Shown here in pieces: positions 45,786 to 49,166 of a stretch of 49,166 bases of DNA. The stretch's first letter is position 1; every line of letters begins with the position of its first letter. Both the position numbers and the translations under genes were made by a program. Origin of the DNA: Lactobacillus kefiranofaciens (GTDB lineage Bacteria; Bacillota; Bacilli; Lactobacillales; Lactobacillaceae); contig NZ_FMXC01000014.1 of NCBI RefSeq assembly GCF_900103655.1, positions 1-49,166 of the forward strand, given 5' to 3'. The notes beneath the pieces are model-generated. The model was not told where the DNA came from and made no database searches. It saw only the letters and a list, made by a program, of their open reading frames with translations.

Positions 45786-46700
45786 TTACCCAACACTCTT
45801 CTGTATAATCAGCTGCAACTTTTCAGCTACCTTTTTAACCAAATCAGGGGAAGTAGCATTAATACTTATCCCCACGTCTAAATTAATAAGACTCTCTGGT
45901 AATTCCATCAAATTATAATTATGCTTATTTCCTAAATAAAGCAAAATATCACCTAATGTAATAGTAATTCCCATACCTTCAATTGCTAATAATCCGGCGC
46001 CAATAAAGTCATTGGTTCTAATTATCTTCTTGACCTTTAATCCATCATCTTCAAATACATGATCAACTATAGTTTGATATAAAGAATTGTCCGTCAATGC
46101 TACATAGTTACTTTTATTCAATTTAGCAAATAGTTCCGGAGTATAGGCAAGATATTTTTGGGATTGATCATACAAAGGATGATTAAACGGAATAATCACA
46201 TAAGCTTTTGACCGATATAAGTACTGGGATGTAATTTGATCTTGATGCAAAAATGCACCCCAAAAGATATCAATCTTGTTGCTCTGAAGTAATGCTGGTG
46301 CATTCTCCGCTGTAAAAAAACGCTCAATCTGAAATTGTACTTCTGGAAACATAGCTTGTAAATCATGGATTACCTTAGCAGTTAAATTTGAAATCCAAAT
46401 CGGGGTAATTGCTACGCAAATGACTCTGCCATTTTTAGAAGCAAAAAAAGATAAATCTCGTTTGGTTTTCTCATGCAATTTGATTTCATCATCTAAATCC
46501 TGCAACAATTTAATACCTGCTGCCGTTAAAGAAATTGGCTTTTCATTTCGATTCACCAATTTAGTTTCATATTTCTTCTCTGTTTTACTTATAATCTGAC
46601 TAACATATGGCTGACTCAAATACAGTCCATTAGCTACATTACTAATCGTATTATTGGTAGAAACTGCTGTTAAAATTTTATAAATAAGTTTATTTTCCAT
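45786..46700 (-). CDS. LysR-family transcriptional regulator
   Basis: 304 aa from the second of two adjacent Met codons. The N-terminal winged helix (about 1-62) has ISNVANGLYLSQPYVSQIISKTEKKY, where LSQPYVSQ is the recognition helix pattern, then LTAAGIKLL. The C-terminal effector domain (about 90-300) has type 2 periplasmic-binding fold features (VAITPIWISNLTAKVI, MFPEVQF, GAGLLAIEGMGITI). It is divergent from the broken flavoprotein gene at 46842, the usual layout for a LysR regulator and its target, so it likely controlled that gene. The effector is unknown. Confidence 0.9.
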   Translation of the reverse strand: MENKLIYKILTAVSTNNTISNVANGLYLSQPYVSQIISKTEKKYETKLVNRNEKPISLTAAGIKLLQDLDDEIKLHEKTKRDLSFFASKNGRVICVAITPIWISNLTAKVIHDLQAMFPEVQFQIERFFTAENAPALLQSNKIDIFWGAFLHQDQITSQYLYRSKAYVIIPFNHPLYDQSQKYLAYTPELFAKLNKSNYVALTDNSLYQTIVDHVFEDDGLKVKKIIRTNDFIGAGLLAIEGMGITITLGDILLYLGNKHNYNLMELPESLINLDVGISINATSPDLVKKVAEKLQLIIQKSVG

Positions 46701-46841
46701 CATATTATTACTAATCTACAATAACTTTCTTCTCAAAAAACTATTTTACTTGCTACAACATACTCAATATATTATACATGTAAACAATTACAAAATTCTT
46801 AATGATAATAACTAATTAATAATAATCAGAGGGCTAAAATA

Positions 46842-47634
46842 ATGCTACCTAAATAAAATCAATATGATGTAGTAATTGTCGGTGCTGGATTAGCTGGTCA
46901 GTCAGCTGCAGCTGAAGCAGCTTCAAAGAATTTAAAAGCCCTAGTTGTCGAAAAAGGACGTACGACTGGTGGTTCAGGCAACTATGTTGAAGGCGTGTTT
47001 GCTGTTGGAACTGATATGCAAAAGAAGCAAGGTATTAATATAACTGGTAATGAAATACTCCATGATGAGCAAGAATTCTCTCATTATGAAGCTGATACCT
47101 TAATTTGGAAAGATTATATTAAGCAATCAGCCGAAAATGTGTCCTGGCTTAAAAATCTAGGTGTCAAATTCAAGGGTGTCGCTACCTTAGGTTCAGGACT
47201 TAATACCTGGCATATGTTTAATGGTTTAGGTCGTCATGCAATTCACGATGCACTTGAGCCTTACGCTAAAAAACACAATGTTGAATATATAACTTCAGCT
47301 ACGGTAACTAAACTTAATCAAGATAGCTCTGACAAGATCACCGGTATAACTATTCAAGATTTTGAAACTAAAAAGGCGAAGAATATCGCAACTAAAGCAG
47401 TTATCCTGGCAACTGGTGGATATTTAAATAACCGTGAGATGCTAACTAAATATTTCAACTCTAATTCTAATCGAATTGTACCAATGAACTCTGGTAAAAG
47501 CGGTGGCTCAGGACTTAAACTTGCTTGGGCAACCGGTGCTAAAAAATTTAATTTAGGAATGGCTATGATGTTCGGTGGACAAATTAAAGAAGATAAGATT
47601 CCATCTTACAAATATTGGAAGACTGATAGGATCA
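46842..47634 (+). pseudogene. FAD-dependent fumarate reductase-like flavoprotein, nonsense codon and 3' loss
   Basis: ATG 46842 behind AGAGGG gives MLPK and then TAA at codon 5 (46854-46856). The same frame goes on as NQYDVVIVGAGLAGQSAAAE (FAD-binding GxGxxG), VVEKGRTTGGSGN and KAVILATGGYLNNREMLTKY, all typical of the FAD_binding_2 (fumarate reductase/flavocytochrome c) family. After about 260 codons it ends abruptly in the first CRISPR repeat at 47629, where the intact family has 200 or more further residues, including the substrate-site Arg and His. The gene is dead twice over. The divergent LysR gene was presumably its regulator. Confidence 0.85.
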
Positions 47635-47839
47635 CCTCCACATACGTGGAGAACACGGGTGGGCAGTGGTAGGAAAAATTAAATAGCTAGGATCACCTCC
47701 ACATACGTGGAGAACACCGAATGGGATCTAAAAGGCCCAAGCCTTGAAGAGGATCACCTCCACATACGTGGAGAACACTGATATTGACACTACCAATTAC
47801 AAGTATGTCGGGGATCACCTCCACATACGTGGAGAACAC
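47629..47839 (-). CRISPR. four-repeat type I-E CRISPR array, no cas genes in the window
   Basis: Four identical 28-bp repeats at 47629-47656, 47690-47717, 47751-47778 and 47812-47839, separated by three 33-bp spacers. The repeat has an inner palindrome CTCCAC-ATAC-GTGGAG. Read on the minus strand it ends in GGTGATCC, the type I-E crRNA handle form; the repeat is of the kind found in the L. acidophilus/crispatus group. Transcription is therefore expected leftward, with a leader at 47840 and above, an AT-rich stretch. Repeats without any decay suggest a recent origin. No cas gene lies within the window. Confidence 0.95.
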
Positions 47840-48208
47840 ACTAAAAGATCCTTGATCTATCAACATTTCTAAATTCTTAGAAGCTCATTTTTATTCAGTT
47901 TAGTCAGAATAAAATGAATCCTAGCATTTTTCCCTTTAATTATATCATGCTACCATCATGTACTTAACATCCAAAAAAGGATACCCATCAGGAAAATACA
48001 TTCCTAATTGAATATCCTTCAATCCTTTTAATTTTTTATCCTGCGAAGCAATTTTATCTAATCAAAGATCCTCACCATTTGAAAGGTAATCCAATAATTT
48101 ACCTCGTCTTTATAACGAATAAAAATGCAAGAAAAAAGCCTATTGATCTTAGAACTATCAATAGGCAAGCTCAAAAATTTAGTGACTATCTAACCATCCT
48201 TTAATACT
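47840..48208. other. region with CRISPR leader side and a gene remnant
   Basis: The first 100 bp next to the array are AT-rich and could be the leader. On the minus strand from about 48105 to TGA 47945-47947 there is a decayed frame reading GKLLDYLSNGEDL-stop-LDKIASQDKKLKGL and IQLGMYFPDGYPFLDVKYMM. It looks like the C-terminal end of a protein with one nonsense codon, family not recognised. A terminator hairpin follows at 48132-48166. TTAATTATATCATG occurs both at 47938-47951 and at 48809-48822. Confidence 0.4.
48132..48166 (-). terminator. terminator of the DUF4160 pair
   Basis: A perfect 10-bp stem GCCTATTGAT/ATCAATAGGC (48138-48147 with 48157-48166) and a 9-nt loop, followed on the minus strand by TTTTTTC. 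It lies 43 bp after the reconstructed stop (48209) of the DUF4160 gene. Confidence 0.8.
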
Positions 48209-48269
48209 TTAGCTATGAAATTCAATTTTTGATAAATTGAAGAAACTTTTCCATTTAGAGCAAAAAACA

Positions 48270-48503
48270 TCAAAGTTTAGTTCGATAAATGTTTAGTTCG
48301 ATAAATTTTTCTAGCTTTTTTAATTCTTTATCAGAAATATCTGTACGATTGTAGGCTAATTTACATGTTCCATCTTCTAAAAGCCATAATTTTACTGAAG
48401 CTTTAGAGGGTCTGCCTTCTGTAATATGCACGTGAATCGGCTCAATACCATCCCCAGCATAAAAATACAGCACGAAATTTTTAAATCTAAAGTAATTAGG
48501 CAC
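48270..48503 (-). CDS. DUF4160 protein with C-terminus altered by a 16-bp tandem duplication
   Basis: 77 aa from GTG 48503, which overlaps the upstream stop by 8 nt and gives the family-like start VPNYFRFKNFVLYFYAGDG; a TTG at 48530 would add nine unlikely residues. FYAGDGIEPIHVHITEG is the DUF4160 hallmark. These proteins are usually paired with a small partner and are regarded as toxin-antitoxin-like. GTTTAGTTCGATAAAT is present twice at 48275-48306. With one copy removed the frame continues as ELNFDVFCSKWKSFFNLSKI, ending at TAA 48209-48211, about 20 residues longer. The present end ...NIYRTKL is therefore a mutant form. Confidence 0.8.
   Translation of the reverse strand: MPNYFRFKNFVLYFYAGDGIEPIHVHITEGRPSKASVKLWLLEDGTCKLAYNRTDISDKELKKLEKFIELNIYRTKL
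48275..48306. repeat. 16-bp perfect tandem duplication (changes the DUF4160 C-terminus)
   Basis: Two identical copies of GTTTAGTTCGATAAAT, 48275-48290 and 48291-48306. The same unit length as the duplication at 2642-2673, with unrelated sequence. Confidence 0.95.
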
Positions 48504-48771
48504 TAGTTTTTTTCTCTTTAGCACATTCAATAATTAATGGCGCATTTCTTTTCAAGATATCAAGATTTTTCTTTGTTTCCGAAGGCGTGAAGTCATAATT
48601 ATAAACTTCTTTAAACCCAGGAAGAATATACCTTGCTTCTTTGAATCCAAAATCAGTTGGTTTCTCAAAATGAACGAAAATTTTTTCTCCATTTTTCATC
48701 TCAGAATCTTTTATCACTTGTGAATAAGTAATTGAAAGCTCACCTGGAAATTCAGCATACGGATACAGCAT
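48496..48771 (-). CDS. small partner protein of the DUF4160 gene
   Basis: 91 aa, ATG 48771 with AAGGGGG nine bases upstream. The sequence is acidic and aromatic in the middle (KIFVHFEKPTDFGFKEARYI) with a basic C-terminus. I do not recognise the family. Its position is that of the DUF2442-type partner in DUF4160 pairs, and its end overlaps the DUF4160 start by 8 nt, implying coupled translation. An antitoxin or toxin role is inferred from the pairing only. Confidence 0.6.
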   Translation of the reverse strand: MLYPYAEFPGELSITYSQVIKDSEMKNGEKIFVHFEKPTDFGFKEARYILPGFKEVYNYDFTPSETKKNLDILKRNAPLIIECAKEKKTSA

Positions 48772-48857
48772 GTGGAAGCCCCCTTTTTATATAAAATAAA
48801 ACTCTATTTAATTATATCATGTCTACTCTTATATAGAAAAAGGGATAGTCATCATCG

Positions 48858-49166
48858 TAAGTGTCAATATTTTTGCGGTAGGCTATTAACCATTAGTCTG
48901 ACCTTAATTTCTTAAATATTTATTTGATTTATTTTTCTGCCGAAATCATCCAAATAGCTATGTCCTGCTGTTAAGCTTTCAATGGCGCCGTGATGAATGC
49001 CCAGATGAGCTTCATGCGTCTTTCTTAGGCTGGCACGAACTGCACCTTTCAATTCTTCCTGATCACCAATATCGAGCTGCCCACCTGCAAACTCACTGCT
49101 AAGCCAGTATTCCAGCTCTTTGTTTTTGATACAAGTCAGCACACGCAAAATACCCTCAGCGCCATT
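48858..49166 (-). mobile_element. ISLre2-family element, 3' end with terminal inverted repeat (cut by window edge)
   Basis: Starts at the terminal repeat TAAGTGTCAATATTTTTGCG (48858 onward), which mirrors the repeat at 314-336. The end region 48858-48911 and the transposase tail match the remnant at 15053-15171 closely. A hairpin formed by CCCCTTTTTATATA (48780-48793) and TATATAGAAAAAGGG (48830-48844) lies just outside it. Confidence 0.8.
48912..49166 (-). CDS. ISLre2-family transposase, C-terminal fragment
   Basis: 84 codons plus stop, open to the right edge. It contains GAEGILRVLTCIKNKELEYW, then LGIHHGAIESLTAGHSYLDD and ends GRKINQINI. The last 22 codons match the remnant near 15053 except for a few changes. 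Same strand as the N-terminal fragment at 1-201. Confidence 0.75.
   Translation of the reverse strand, partial: NGAEGILRVLTCIKNKELEYWLSSEFAGGQLDIGDQEELKGAVRASLRKTHEAHLGIHHGAIESLTAGHSYLDDFGRKINQINI

Noticed and set aside
47779-47811. Spacer 3 shares 11 bp (AGTGTCAATAT) with the ISLre2 terminal repeat
   Set aside because: Too short for a protospacer match and AT-rich; expected by chance.

Overview
The window is AT-rich, low-GC Gram-positive DNA that I read as Lactobacillus, most likely the L. acidophilus/crispatus/helveticus group. The reasons are a type I-E CRISPR repeat of the kind found in that group, ISLre2- and IS256-family remnants, a T-box leader, a BmpA-NupABC nucleoside importer and a PurBox-controlled purine operon. 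Species is not determined. Both ends lie inside copies of the same ISLre2-family element in the same orientation, so this is probably one contig broken at repeats.

Layout. 1-336: 5' end of the ISLre2 element. 353-10768: a defence-type block with a DUF3883 nuclease-like protein, a small secreted protein, a membrane protein broken by a 16-bp tandem duplication, and a four-gene type I restriction-modification operon. That operon (transcribed leftward) encodes a methylase-TRD fusion with degenerate catalytic motifs, then HsdR, HsdM and an HsdS with two complete TRDs and a third, frameshifted one. 10885-12336: zinc-ribbon membrane protein (TcaA-like). 12400-15171: a decaying sigma54/mannose-family PTS locus, with IIC, IID, MgtC-like and an rpoN 5' fragment, cut at both ends by IS remnants. 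15265-20054: BmpA-NupABC nucleoside ABC transporter. 20085-22769: RpiR regulator divergent from an rpiA-like gene and a frameshifted Gfo/Idh/MocA oxidoreductase.

22920-36157: purine biosynthesis. fhs-purE-purK forms one leftward unit and purC-S-Q-L-F-M-[N-H fusion]-D the next. Together they encode the dedicated PRPP-to-IMP steps except purA, purB and guaA/B, and fhs supplies 10-formyl-THF. PurBoxes lie in front of both units. 36599-38694: an AAA (DUF4143) ATPase and a Fic protein with Gln in place of the catalytic His. 38928-42060: a T-box-controlled peptide-binding lipoprotein (nonsense mutation) followed by an amidohydrolase.

42177-49166 is a gene graveyard. It holds an aryl-sulfate sulfotransferase with several frameshifts, a lone Phd-type antitoxin, an intact nicotinamidase-like gene, a frameshifted monooxygenase and a LysR regulator. 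These are followed by a flavoprotein gene with an early stop whose 3' end runs into a four-repeat CRISPR array without cas genes, then a small DUF4160 pair carrying a second 16-bp tandem duplication, and the 3' end of another ISLre2 copy. The number of genes broken by short duplications or homopolymer changes is the most distinctive feature of the window. The hsd operon is the best candidate for an undescribed system.
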